A DNA stretch of 64,000 nucleotides from an uncultured Prevotellaceae bacterium (GTDB taxonomy: Bacteria; Bacteroidota; Bacteroidia; Bacteroidales; Muribaculaceae): positions 62,001-126,000 of the forward strand of contig ONJS01000006.1 of assembly GCA_900318205.1 (NCBI GenBank), in the 5' to 3' direction. The notes beneath the pieces are model-generated. The model was not told the DNA's origin. It worked only from the letters and a program-made list of their open reading frames with translations, and ran no database searches. The position numbers and the translations under genes were made by a program. Shown in pieces: positions 8,825-17,992 of this stretch. The number at the start of each line of letters is the position of its first letter. Within the stretch, counting starts at the first letter, position 1.

Positions 8825-10351
8825 ATGAAAGCGATTTGTTTTTATTTCCAGATTCATCAGCCGTTCCGCCTGAAACACTACCGTTTCTTTGACATCGGCA
8901 ACGACCACTACTATTATGATGACTTTGCCGACGATGACATCATCACGCGCATCGCCCAGCGGTCCTACCTGCCCGCCAACGAGATGCTGCTTGATATGAT
9001 CAAGGAAAACGGCAAGAAGTTTAAGGTGGCATTCTCTATCAGCGGCACCGCACTGGAGCAGCTGGAGCAGTATGTGCCCGAGTTCATCGACTCCATGAAG
9101 GAACTGGCAGCCACTGGTTGCGTTGAGTTCCTGAGCGAAACCTATGCCCACAGCCTGTCGTCACTCTTTGACCCCGACGAGTTTGTGGCTCAGGTTAAGG
9201 CCCATGATGAGAAGATTTTCCAACTTTTCGGTCAGAAACCCAAGGTGTTCCGCAACACCGAGTTGATCTATGACGACGACATCGCCTCGATGGTCTATGC
9301 CATGGGCTTCAAGGCTGCCATCACCGCCGATGCCAAGCACGTGCTGGGTTGGCGTTCGCCCAACTTCCTGTACAGCAGTGCCTCGGCTCCCAAGCTCAAA
9401 CTGCTGTTGAAGAACGGCAAGCTGAGCGACGACATCTCATTCCGCTTCAGCAACCCCGAGTGGGCTTCCTATCCCCTCACTGCCGACAAGTACATCAACT
9501 GGATCAACGAGCTGCCCCAAGAGGAGCAGTTGGTGAACCTGTTCATGAACTATGACGCACTGGGTGAGCTGCAACCTCGTGAGAGCGGCATCTTTGAGTT
9601 CATCAAGGCTTTGCCACGCTTTGCTGCCGAGAACGATATCCAGTTCTGGACACCGAGCGAGGTGGTTTCCAAGTTCAAACCAGTCGCCGAACTCGCAGTG
9701 CCCTACCCCATGTCCTGGACCGACGAGGCCCGCGACACTAGTGCCTGGTTGGGTAACACGCTGCAGAACGAGGCTGTAAAGAAGTTGTACACCATCGGTG
9801 AGCGCGTGCGCCTGTGCCGCGACCGCCGCATCAAGCAGGACTGGAACTACCTGCAGGCCAGCGACCACTTCTTCTACATGTCCACCAAGCACAACGACGA
9901 CGGTTCGGTACACTCGCACTACAGCCCCTATGACTCGCCATATACCGCGTTCACCAACTACATGAACGTGCTGAGCGACTTCATGACACGCGTCGAGGAG
10001 CAGTATCCTGCCAGCATCGACAACGAGGAGCTGAACTCGCTGCTGCTGACCATCCGCAACCAGGAGCAGGAAATCGAGAAGCTGCACCGCGAGGTCGAGA
10101 TGATGCGTAACAACATCGTCCAGGACACCACTGGTGACTTCCCCATCGACGAGCCCGAGCCCGTTGTGGAAGAAAAGCCCGCTCCTGAACCCGCTCCCGA
10201 GCCCAAGCCTGAGAAGAAACCCGCTGCCAAAAAGAAAGCTCCGGCTAAGAAGCCCGAGGCAAAGAAAGCACCGGCTAAAAAAGCTCCGGCCAAGAAGGCT
10301 GAGACAAAGAAGGATCCTGCCAAGAAGCCTGCAGCTAAGAAGGCTAAATAA
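8825..10351 (+). CDS. GH57 alpha-amylase-like enzyme with a Lys/Ala/Pro tail
   Basis: A 508-aa protein. Residues 1 to about 395 are a glycoside hydrolase family 57 domain that starts with the conserved HQPFR. The putative nucleophile is E146 in FRNTELIYDDD, and the putative acid is D244 in NLFMNYDALGE. Residues about 400-435 look like a short coiled coil (IRNQEQEIEKLHREVEMM). From about 442 the protein becomes an E/P-rich then strongly basic tail built from AKKAP/KKPA repeats, resembling histone H1. That tail is not part of GH57. It is third in the glycogen operon and probably acts on intracellular alpha-glucan. There is no signal peptide. Confidence 0.9.
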   Translation: MKAICFYFQIHQPFRLKHYRFFDIGNDHYYYDDFADDDIITRIAQRSYLPANEMLLDMIKENGKKFKVAFSISGTALEQLEQYVPEFIDSMKELAATGCVEFLSETYAHSLSSLFDPDEFVAQVKAHDEKIFQLFGQKPKVFRNTELIYDDDIASMVYAMGFKAAITADAKHVLGWRSPNFLYSSASAPKLKLLLKNGKLSDDISFRFSNPEWASYPLTADKYINWINELPQEEQLVNLFMNYDALGELQPRESGIFEFIKALPRFAAENDIQFWTPSEVVSKFKPVAELAVPYPMSWTDEARDTSAWLGNTLQNEAVKKLYTIGERVRLCRDRRIKQDWNYLQASDHFFYMSTKHNDDGSVHSHYSPYDSPYTAFTNYMNVLSDFMTRVEEQYPASIDNEELNSLLLTIRNQEQEIEKLHREVEMMRNNIVQDTTGDFPIDEPEPVVEEKPAPEPAPEPKPEKKPAAKKKAPAKKPEAKKAPAKKAPAKKAETKKDPAKKPAAKKAK

Positions 10352-10436
10352 TGTCTATCGTCTGTTTAAAGGTCCCACTCTAAAAAGACGCTAAGTGGGA
10401 TTACTAGCAAGACATTAGACAAGACTTATTGTTATT

Positions 10437-10477
10437 GATGAGGGTGCGCTAATTCAGTTTAGCTCACCCTCATCTTT
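10437..10477 (+). terminator. Intrinsic terminator of the glycogen operon
   Basis: The stem GATGAGGGTGcGCTAA pairs with TTAGCtCACCCTCATC with one internal mismatch, followed by TTT. It lies about 85 bases after the GH57 stop and before the next promoter. Confidence 0.7.
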
Positions 10478-10563
10478 ATGCCTATTTTCCCGGAAATGTG
10501 GCAGCTTCACAATAAAAACAAAAAAGATTTTGTTTTTGTGCTCAACTTGCACTAGAATTGTTG

Positions 10564-10571
10564 TAACTTTG
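10564..10571 (+). promoter_or_regulatory. -7 promoter element for the 5'-nucleotidase gene
   Basis: TAACTTTG matches TAnnTTTG. A TTTTTG stretch lies further upstream at 10533-10538. The start codon is 48 bases downstream. Confidence 0.6.
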
Positions 10572-10618
10572 TCGGTTAATAGTAAACGAACACTCAACCT
10601 AAAAAAGATACTACGATT

Positions 10619-12136
10619 ATGGCAAGACTACGCAATTTCATGCTCCTGTGCCTGTGCGCACTGGTGATGGTGCCCGCCCTGCGTGCTGAGCACCTGATGA
10701 TTATCGCTGTTAATGACACACACAGCCAGATTGACCCGGCAAGTGACGGCAAGGGCGGTGTGGCACGACGCCGCGCCATCTATGACCAACTGCGTGCAGA
10801 GAACCCCAACACAGTGCTTATCCATGCCGGTGATGCCGTGCAAGGCACGCTGTTCTTCTCGCTCTATCGTGGCGATGTGGAATATGCGCTCATGGACACC
10901 CTGGGCTATGACATCATCATTCTGGGCAACCATGAATTTGATAACGGTATGGAAGAGTTGGCAGCCCACTACCGCAATGTCGACGCCGTAAAAATCAGCG
11001 CCAACTACGATTTCAGCGCCACGCCTCTCAATGGTCTGTTCCAGCCCTTCTGGATCAAGGCTGTGGGCGACAAGCGGGTGGCCTTCTTCGGCATCAATGT
11101 CAACCCGACGGGCCTGATAGCCGACATGAACTGCGTGAACCTCCGCTACAGTTTTGCCCCCAGCGTAGCTGATGCCACAGCACGTTACCTCAAGGAGGTG
11201 CTCGGTATGGACTATGCCATCATGGTGTCACACATCGGCTACAGCAGCTATGAGCCCACCGAGCCCAATGACTCACTGATCATTGCTCAAAGCCACTATA
11301 TTGACATGGCCATCAGCAGCCATTCCCACACCACCATCAAGCCCGGTAGCGGCATGGACCGCATCCGCAATGCCAACGGCAAGATGATTCCCATCGGCCA
11401 GAACGGTAAGAGCGGCAAGGTGGTCGCCACCTATGACCTGGACCTGGAGACTGGAGAAGTTGTATATAACCACATCCCCGTTGATGCCAGCTGGGATGCT
11501 GCTGCAAGCCGCTACACCGCCATGAACCAGTGGCTCGATAATTATCGTCACGGTGTTGACTCGATCATGAACAACCCCGTAGCCACCAGCGTCCGCTTCC
11601 TGAAAAACTCCAGCGATGCGATGCAGAACTGGGTGAGCGACGCCGCAATGGACATCATCAAGGATTTGTCAGGCATCAAGAACATCGATTGCGCCATCAT
11701 GAACAAGGGCGGCATCCGCACCGACATGCCCAAAGGCACTGTTACCGAGGGTGTCATCGGCTCGATGTTCCCCTTTGATAACCGCTTTGTCGTCCTTGAG
11801 ATGCCCGGTACCGAGTTGATCGAGAGCGTCAAGCTGATGTGCGGCCGTGGCGGCGATGCCGTGAGCAAGGAGCTGAAAGCCACTTACAATAACAAGGGCG
11901 AACTCGTCAAGGCTACCGTCAAGGGCAAGAAGATTGATCCCAATAAGACCTATATCGTGGCCACTATAGACTACCTGGCCAATGGCGGTGACTACATGGT
12001 GCCCATGACCCGCTGCAAACGCTTGTTCGTCGATACCCAGAAGTATGGCAACCACATCTTGGACTACGTCAAGAAACTTGAGGCTGCCGGCAAGAAGATC
12101 GACGCCAAGGACGAAGTGAGAATCAAGAAGAACTAA
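10619..12136 (+). CDS. Exported 5'-nucleotidase/metallophosphoesterase (UshA family)
   Basis: A 505-aa protein with a signal peptide (MARLRNFMLLCLCALVMVPALRA). The N-terminal calcineurin-like metallophosphatase domain has metal ligands in NDTHSQ, HAGDAVQG, GNHEFD and a later SHSHT. The C-terminal 5'-nucleotidase domain (from about residue 320) has NKGGIRTDMP and the substrate-binding loop MFPFDN. The single-chain two-domain layout is that of UshA. It probably hydrolyses periplasmic or extracellular nucleotides for nucleoside and phosphate salvage. The GH3 fusion gene follows after a short gap. Confidence 0.92.
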   Translation: MARLRNFMLLCLCALVMVPALRAEHLMIIAVNDTHSQIDPASDGKGGVARRRAIYDQLRAENPNTVLIHAGDAVQGTLFFSLYRGDVEYALMDTLGYDIIILGNHEFDNGMEELAAHYRNVDAVKISANYDFSATPLNGLFQPFWIKAVGDKRVAFFGINVNPTGLIADMNCVNLRYSFAPSVADATARYLKEVLGMDYAIMVSHIGYSSYEPTEPNDSLIIAQSHYIDMAISSHSHTTIKPGSGMDRIRNANGKMIPIGQNGKSGKVVATYDLDLETGEVVYNHIPVDASWDAAASRYTAMNQWLDNYRHGVDSIMNNPVATSVRFLKNSSDAMQNWVSDAAMDIIKDLSGIKNIDCAIMNKGGIRTDMPKGTVTEGVIGSMFPFDNRFVVLEMPGTELIESVKLMCGRGGDAVSKELKATYNNKGELVKATVKGKKIDPNKTYIVATIDYLANGGDYMVPMTRCKRLFVDTQKYGNHILDYVKKLEAAGKKIDAKDEVRIKKN

Positions 12137-12204
12137 AATTAAGAATTTAGGACTTTATGGACCTTGAGGATCATAGACCTAAGGTCCTTATAAAACTAAA
12201 AGCA

Positions 12205-15200
12205 ATGACCAAATTCAAACGTGTATTTCTGTTGACAGCAGCCCTGATGCTGACATTGGGTGCTGCAGCACGTGGTAATGCCAAGTTGCCGAACCTGTTC
12301 AATCAGGTGGATAAGCTGGCGATGAATGCGTGGGTGGACAGCGTGTTTGACAGCATGTCGCCCGATGCCCGCATCGGCCAACTCATCGTTGCTGCCGTTA
12401 CTCCGTCGAGCAACGAGGCGACCCGTGACCTGGTACGCCGCCTGGTGACACAGAACATGGTGGGTGGACTCATCTATGAGAACAGCACCATGGCTGATCA
12501 GGCCGAAGTAACCAACCTGGCACAGTCACTCGCCGCCGTCCCGTTGATGATTACCATCGACGGAGAATGGGGATTGGGAATGAGGCTCAAGGAGGTGCCC
12601 AACTTCCCGCGCAACCTCATCCTGGGAGCCATCGACGATGACATTCTGCTCTATGAATACGGTCGTGAGGTGGCACGCCAGTGCCGCCGCATGGGCATCC
12701 AGGTGAACTTTGCTCCAGTGCTTGACGTGAATGATAATCCGTTGAACCCCGTCATCGGCAACCGTTCCTTCGGCGAGAGTCCCGAACTGGTGGCACGCCA
12801 TGCCATCGCCTTTGCGCGCGGTCTGGAGGACGGAGGCGTGATGGCAGTGGGCAAGCACTTCCCTGGTCATGGCAACTCGAGTGAAGACTCCCACAAGACA
12901 TTGCCCGTCATCAACAAAACCATTCAGGAAATCAACACCTGCGAACTGGTGCCCTTCCGCCGTTTTATCGATGCCGGACTGAGCGGCATCCTCACCGCCC
13001 ACCTGCTGGTACCCTCCATCGACGGAGGTACGGCACCGACAAGCTTGTCGTCGGGCTGTGTGAACGATGTGCTGCGCAACCAGCTGAACTTTGACGGTCT
13101 CATCTTCACCGATGCCCTCAACATGAAGGGTGCCACCCAAATGCTTAAGGGTTCGGCGTGCGTCAACGCTTTGCTGGCAGGCAACGATGTGTTGCTCATG
13201 CCCGAGAACATCAATGACGAAATCGCAGCCGTCAAGGCTGCCATCGCCAACGGGGAACTGAGCCAGAGCGTTATCGACGAGCGATGCAAGAAAATTCTGC
13301 GCTATAAGTATGCTCTGGACCTGACCTCGCGCCAGCACGTTAATACCGCCAACCTGTTGAATGAAGTCAACTCGCAACATGCCGGTGTGCTTAAGCGACA
13401 GCTCATTGCCAGCAGTATTACCGTCATCAAGAACAACGACAATATCCTGCCCATCCACAACCTGCAGAGCCGCCATATCGCTGTCGCTACCATCGGCAAC
13501 GAGAAAGGCACGGCATCCACGTTTACGCGCCGTTGCGCCGACTACGCCCAGGTTAAGCGCTTTGACCTTGCCAAGGCCGGCAAGCCTTCAGATCTTGCCG
13601 AGCAACTGCATGACGGCCACTTCAACACCATTATCGTGGAAGTGGGCGACGACAGCGAGGAAAGTCTGGCAGCACTGAATACTGTGGTCAAGAAATGCAA
13701 AAACGTCATCATCGTGCTGACGTGCAAGCCCTATGACATCAAGAACTACGGCACGGCCATCACCCACAAGCATGTCAAGGCCGTCGTGCTCACCTATGAC
13801 AACACGACTTTGACCGAGGACTATGCCGCACAGACCATCTTTGGTGGCAATGCGGCTGGTGGTAACCTGCCCATTTCTCTGGCCTTCAAGGGCAAGAAGA
13901 CACGCTATGAGGCTGGAGACGGTATCCACTACGAAGCAACCCGCCTGGGGTACACCATCCCCGCCGAGGTAGGTCTGGACAATAAGCTGTCGGCTCAAAT
14001 CGACTCGGTGTGCCGCCTGGGTGTACAACAGCATGCCTTCCCCGGTTGCCAGGTCATCGTGGCACGCCACGGCAAGGTAGTCTATAAAGGCTCCTTCGGT
14101 GCCATCGACTACAACAATCCTGTCAATGTTGACGACAATACCCTGTTCGGTCTTGCATCAGTATCTAAGGCCACCGGTACCATCAGCGGCGTGATGAAAG
14201 CCTTTGATGATGGTAAATTCCGTCTCGACGACAAGGCAAGTGAGTATATTCCCGGCCTGCGTGACGGCGACAAGGAGAATATCACATTCCGTGACCTGCT
14301 CTACCATGAGACAGGTATGCCCGCATCGCTCAACATGTGGTATATGATGATGGATCCCAACAGTTACTCGGGTGATCTGATTGCCGGTGCCGAGGATGCG
14401 ACCCACACCATAAAAATCATGAACGGAGCTTGGGGTCACAAGGACGCCAAGATGCGTACCGACATCCTCTCAACGGTCAAGACTGATAAGTTCAATATTG
14501 CCATTGCCGACGGTCTGTGGGGCGGCCGTGTGACCTATGATTCCATCATGAACCGTATGTACCACGCCAAGCTGGGCAAGAAGAAATACCTGTACAGTTG
14601 CTGCAACTTCTCGTTACTGGCCGATGCCGTGCAGCGCATGACCCACTCGCCGCTCAACTACTATGTGAACAACTACATCTTTGCTCCGCTGGGTGCTTAT
14701 CACACGATGTATCGCCCGTTGAGCAAGTTCTCGCGTGACGAGATTGCCTATACCGAAAAGGACACTTACCTGCGTCGCCAGCACATACATGGCTACGTCC
14801 ATGACGAGTTGGCAGCCTTCTCGGGAGGCGTGCAGGGCAATGCCGGTCTGTTCAGTAACGCCAATGACCTGGCCAAACTATTCCAGATGTGGTTGAACGG
14901 TGGCACCTACGGTGGCGTTCGCCTGTTGAAAGCCTCTACAGTAGAGACGTTTACGACCCAAAAGAGCCCCAACAGCCACCGAGGTCTGGGCTTCGACAAG
15001 CCCGTTGTGGGAGATCCTGACGCTAGCAACACCTGTCCCGAAGCCACTCCCGAGACCTATGGCCACACGGGCTTTACAGGCACATGCTTCTGGGTAGATC
15101 CCAAGAATGACATGTTCTACATCTTCTTGAGCAACCGTGTGTGCCCAACGCGCAACAACCCGAACTTCGGCCGAATCAGTGCCCGCAGCCACATTCAGTC

Positions 15201-15228
15201 GCTTATCTACCGCGCCCTGCGCGATTAA
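12205..15228 (+). CDS. GH3 beta-N-acetylglucosaminidase fused to a serine hydrolase
   Basis: About 1007 aa with a signal peptide (KFKRVFLLTAALMLTLGAAA). The GH3 domain (about 30-390) has the NagZ-type motif KHFPGHGNSSEDSH at 217-230, supplying the His/Asp acid-base, and a nucleophile D303 in FTDALNM. A GH3 C-terminal domain follows. From about 600 comes a class C beta-lactamase-like hydrolase with S652-V-S-K655 and a C-terminal HTG. The expected Tyr-x-Asn element reads YSCCNF, so the Asn position is altered. Such fusions are common in Bacteroidales and probably act on peptidoglycan sugars and peptides. The 48 bases of open frame before 12205 lack signal-peptide character. Confidence 0.9.
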   Translation: MTKFKRVFLLTAALMLTLGAAARGNAKLPNLFNQVDKLAMNAWVDSVFDSMSPDARIGQLIVAAVTPSSNEATRDLVRRLVTQNMVGGLIYENSTMADQAEVTNLAQSLAAVPLMITIDGEWGLGMRLKEVPNFPRNLILGAIDDDILLYEYGREVARQCRRMGIQVNFAPVLDVNDNPLNPVIGNRSFGESPELVARHAIAFARGLEDGGVMAVGKHFPGHGNSSEDSHKTLPVINKTIQEINTCELVPFRRFIDAGLSGILTAHLLVPSIDGGTAPTSLSSGCVNDVLRNQLNFDGLIFTDALNMKGATQMLKGSACVNALLAGNDVLLMPENINDEIAAVKAAIANGELSQSVIDERCKKILRYKYALDLTSRQHVNTANLLNEVNSQHAGVLKRQLIASSITVIKNNDNILPIHNLQSRHIAVATIGNEKGTASTFTRRCADYAQVKRFDLAKAGKPSDLAEQLHDGHFNTIIVEVGDDSEESLAALNTVVKKCKNVIIVLTCKPYDIKNYGTAITHKHVKAVVLTYDNTTLTEDYAAQTIFGGNAAGGNLPISLAFKGKKTRYEAGDGIHYEATRLGYTIPAEVGLDNKLSAQIDSVCRLGVQQHAFPGCQVIVARHGKVVYKGSFGAIDYNNPVNVDDNTLFGLASVSKATGTISGVMKAFDDGKFRLDDKASEYIPGLRDGDKENITFRDLLYHETGMPASLNMWYMMMDPNSYSGDLIAGAEDATHTIKIMNGAWGHKDAKMRTDILSTVKTDKFNIAIADGLWGGRVTYDSIMNRMYHAKLGKKKYLYSCCNFSLLADAVQRMTHSPLNYYVNNYIFAPLGAYHTMYRPLSKFSRDEIAYTEKDTYLRRQHIHGYVHDELAAFSGGVQGNAGLFSNANDLAKLFQMWLNGGTYGGVRLLKASTVETFTTQKSPNSHRGLGFDKPVVGDPDASNTCPEATPETYGHTGFTGTCFWVDPKNDMFYIFLSNRVCPTRNNPNFGRISARSHIQSLIYRALRD

Positions 15229-15237
15229 TCACCACCC

Positions 15238-15273
15238 TCTAGAGCTTCTAGAATATCTAGTTTTTCTAGTTTC
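15238..15273. repeat. Four-unit TCTAGNNNN nonamer array
   Basis: The units TCTAGAGCT, TCTAGAATA, TCTAGTTTT and TCTAGTTTC lie head to tail at exactly 9-bp spacing, just after the GH3 fusion stop codon. Confidence 0.7.
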
Positions 15274-15313
15274 CAACCGATTTCAACCAATCATTCAATT
15301 ACAATAGAAGACA

Positions 15314-16321
15314 ATGAAAAAGTTATCATTCCTGTTTACCGCCTTGTTGCTACTCGCTTCGTGCAGCAAGGGCTACAAGGTGACCGTTACCTTCCCTGAC
15401 GAGAGCACCAATGGCGAAACCGCCTTCCTGACCAACTATGACACAGGCGATACCATCGCCACTGCAACTATCGAGAACAATGTGTGCACCTTTGAGGGCA
15501 CCGCCGACAAGAGCTTCTTTGCTCGCCTGTATGCTGGCGGCAACCCTTATGGCTTTATCGTAGAGCCGGGTGAAGTGCAGCTCAATATCGCAGAAGGAAC
15601 CGCCATCAGTCCCCTCAACCAAAAGATGGAATCATGGAGCAAGGAGATGCAGAAAATTGCCGATGACACCACGTTGACCGAGTCCGAGAACGATGCCCGT
15701 TATGCCGAAGGTCTAATGAAGTTCTATCAGGAGAACAAGGACAACGCCATCGGACCTTGGGCTTTCTGCAACTACTTGATGTATAAAGACATGAGCGAGC
15801 AAGACATTGATGCTCTGCTCAAAGAGGCTCCTGCTGAATATGCCCAGTTAAAACGTGTCGAGAAAGCCAAAAACGCAGCCCGACAACTGGCAGTTACCGC
15901 CGAAGGTCAGAAGTTCACTGACTTTGAGGTCATTGCCGAGGACGGTTCCAAACAGAAACTGTCAGACCACGTAGGCAAGGGCAAAGTCACCCTCGTGGAC
16001 TTCTGGGCGAGCTGGTGTCCTCCCTGCCGTGCCGAGATTCCTAAGTTGCAGGCGCTCAAAAGCAAATACGGCGACAAATTCAACGTATTGGGTGTTGCTG
16101 TGTGGGACAATCCCGACGATACCCGCAAGGCTATCGAGGAACTCAAAATCACCTGGCCCGTCATTGTCGGCACCCAAAAGCTGACCGAGCCGACTGACCT
16201 CTATGGCATCAAGGGTATTCCCCACATCATCATCTTTGGTGCTGACGGTACTATCCTGTCGCGCGGTCTGACTGGCGATGACCTCGCTGCACGCCTTGAA
16301 GAAGCCCTTAAGAACAATTAA
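15314..16321 (+). CDS. TlpA-family thiol-disulfide lipoprotein with DUF4369 domain
   Basis: A 335-aa lipoprotein. The signal peptide ends in a lipobox (LLASC), so the mature protein starts at a lipidated Cys. Residues about 20-190 match the DUF4369 N-terminal domain found before thioredoxin domains in Bacteroidetes. Residues about 200-335 are a TlpA/ResA-like thioredoxin fold with the WASWCPPC active site (cysteines 235 and 238) and the cis-Pro segment KGIPHIIIF. It probably acts as a membrane-anchored disulfide reductase in the periplasm. Confidence 0.92.
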   Translation: MKKLSFLFTALLLLASCSKGYKVTVTFPDESTNGETAFLTNYDTGDTIATATIENNVCTFEGTADKSFFARLYAGGNPYGFIVEPGEVQLNIAEGTAISPLNQKMESWSKEMQKIADDTTLTESENDARYAEGLMKFYQENKDNAIGPWAFCNYLMYKDMSEQDIDALLKEAPAEYAQLKRVEKAKNAARQLAVTAEGQKFTDFEVIAEDGSKQKLSDHVGKGKVTLVDFWASWCPPCRAEIPKLQALKSKYGDKFNVLGVAVWDNPDDTRKAIEELKITWPVIVGTQKLTEPTDLYGIKGIPHIIIFGADGTILSRGLTGDDLAARLEEALKNN

Positions 16322-16348
16322 AAACGATAAAACAATATTATACATATC

Positions 16349-17872
16349 ATGGCAAAGAAAGCTTTATTAATGATTTTAGACGGTTGGGGCGAAGGTCCCA
16401 AAGGTCACAGCAACGCTATTTACAGCACCCCTACTCCATATCTTGACTTCCTGCGTGCCGCTTATCCGCATAGCACGCTTAAGGCATGCGGCGAAGACGT
16501 TGGTCTGCCTGACGGACAGATGGGCAACAGCGAGGTCGGCCACCTGAACATCGGCGGCGGTCGCGTTGTTTACCAAGATCTGGTAAAAATCAACAAGAGC
16601 ATCGAGGACGGCTCAATCATGAAGAATCCGGAAATCGTGAATGCTTACACCTATGCTAAAGAGAACGGAAAAGCCATGCACATCATGGGACTGACCAGTA
16701 CAGGTGGTGTTCACAGCTCGTTAGGTCATCTGATGGCACTATGTGACATTGCTAAAGAGTATGGCCTGGAACGTGTGTTTGTGCATTGCTTCATGGACGG
16801 CCGCGATACCGACCCCGAGAGCGGCAAGGGCTTTGTCGCACAAGTTGTCGAGCACTGCCAGCAGAGTGCCGGCACTGTTGCTACTGTTATCGGTCGCTAC
16901 TATGCTATGGATCGCAACAACAACTGGGACCGTATCAAAGTGGCTTATGACATGCTCACAGCCGGCGTTGGCAAACAGAGCGATGACATGGTGCGTGCCA
17001 TCCAGGAATCCTACAATGAAGGCGTTACCGACGAGTTTATCAAACCCATCGTCAACAGTACCGTGGATGGTCGCATCCAAGAAGGTGATGTGGTTATCTT
17101 CTTCAACTTCCGCAACGACCGCGCAAAACAAATTACCATCGCACTGACCCAGAAAGACAAACCCGAGGACGGCATGAGCGTGATCAAAGGGCTGCAATAC
17201 TATTGCATGACTCCATACGACCCGACCTTCAATGACATGCACATTCTTTTCCCGAAGGAAAATGTTGACAACACCTTATCGGAATACCTGTCAAGCCAGG
17301 GCAAACGTCAGTTGCACATCGCCGAAACTGAGAAGTATGCCCATGTGACTTTCTTCTTCAGTGGCGGCAGAGAGCAACCTTTTGAGAACGAAGACCGCAT
17401 CCTGGTTCCTTCACCTGATGTTGCCACCTATGACCTGAAGCCCGAAATGAGTGCTTACGAAGTGCGCGACAAGCTGGTTGCCGCCATCCGTGAAGACAAA
17501 TATGACTTCATCGTGGTGAATTACGCCAATGGTGACATGGTAGGCCACACGGGTGTCTATGACGCCATCTGCAAGGCCGTGAAGGCTGTGGACCGCTGTG
17601 TGCATGACACCGTTGAGGCAGCACGTGCCACCGGCTATGAAGTCATCATCATCGCCGACCATGGCAATGCTGACCATGCCATCAACACCGATGGTACCGC
17701 CAATACCGCCCATTCGTTGAACCCCGTGCCCATTATCTACGTTACCGAAGATCCCGAACTCATCATCAACACGGGACGCCTTGCCGACGTAGCACCCAGC
17801 ATCCTGCAAATCATGGGGCTGCCACAACCCAAGGAGATGACAGGACACGGACTCATCGACGTGACCAAGTAA
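16349..17872 (+). CDS. gpmI: 2,3-bisphosphoglycerate-independent phosphoglycerate mutase
   Basis: Glycolytic/gluconeogenic enzyme interconverting 3- and 2-phosphoglycerate with Mn2+. The 507-aa length is typical. Family marks include [11 protein letters not shown] at the N-terminus, the catalytic serine in [12 protein letters not shown] (about residue 55-66), [11 protein letters not shown] and the metal ligands in [10 protein letters not shown] near the C-terminus. It starts 27 bases after the TlpA gene and ends before a strong bidirectional terminator. Confidence 0.96.
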   Translation: MAKKALLMILDGWGEGPKGHSNAIYSTPTPYLDFLRAAYPHSTLKACGEDVGLPDGQMGNSEVGHLNIGGGRVVYQDLVKINKSIEDGSIMKNPEIVNAYTYAKENGKAMHIMGLTSTGGVHSSLGHLMALCDIAKEYGLERVFVHCFMDGRDTDPESGKGFVAQVVEHCQQSAGTVATVIGRYYAMDRNNNWDRIKVAYDMLTAGVGKQSDDMVRAIQESYNEGVTDEFIKPIVNSTVDGRIQEGDVVIFFNFRNDRAKQITIALTQKDKPEDGMSVIKGLQYYCMTPYDPTFNDMHILFPKENVDNTLSEYLSSQGKRQLHIAETEKYAHVTFFFSGGREQPFENEDRILVPSPDVATYDLKPEMSAYEVRDKLVAAIREDKYDFIVVNYANGDMVGHTGVYDAICKAVKAVDRCVHDTVEAARATGYEVIIIADHGNADHAINTDGTANTAHSLNPVPIIYVTEDPELIINTGRLADVAPSILQIMGLPQPKEMTGHGLIDVTK

Positions 17873-17899
17873 GGAAGTTGCAACTTCCATCATAAGACA

Positions 17900-17939
17900 A
17901 AAACAAGCCGACTGCCCAAATGGGCAGTCGGCTTGTTTT
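17900..17939. terminator. Bidirectional intrinsic terminator between convergent genes
   Basis: A perfect stem, CAAGCCGACTGCCC with its complement, surrounds an AAAT loop and is flanked by AAAA and TTTT. It can therefore terminate both gpmI on the plus strand and the subtilase gene on the minus strand. Confidence 0.9.
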
Positions 17940-17992
17940 ACATCTCATCTGTTGGTGACACCGATATCTAGATGGAAAGGCCACCCTATTGA

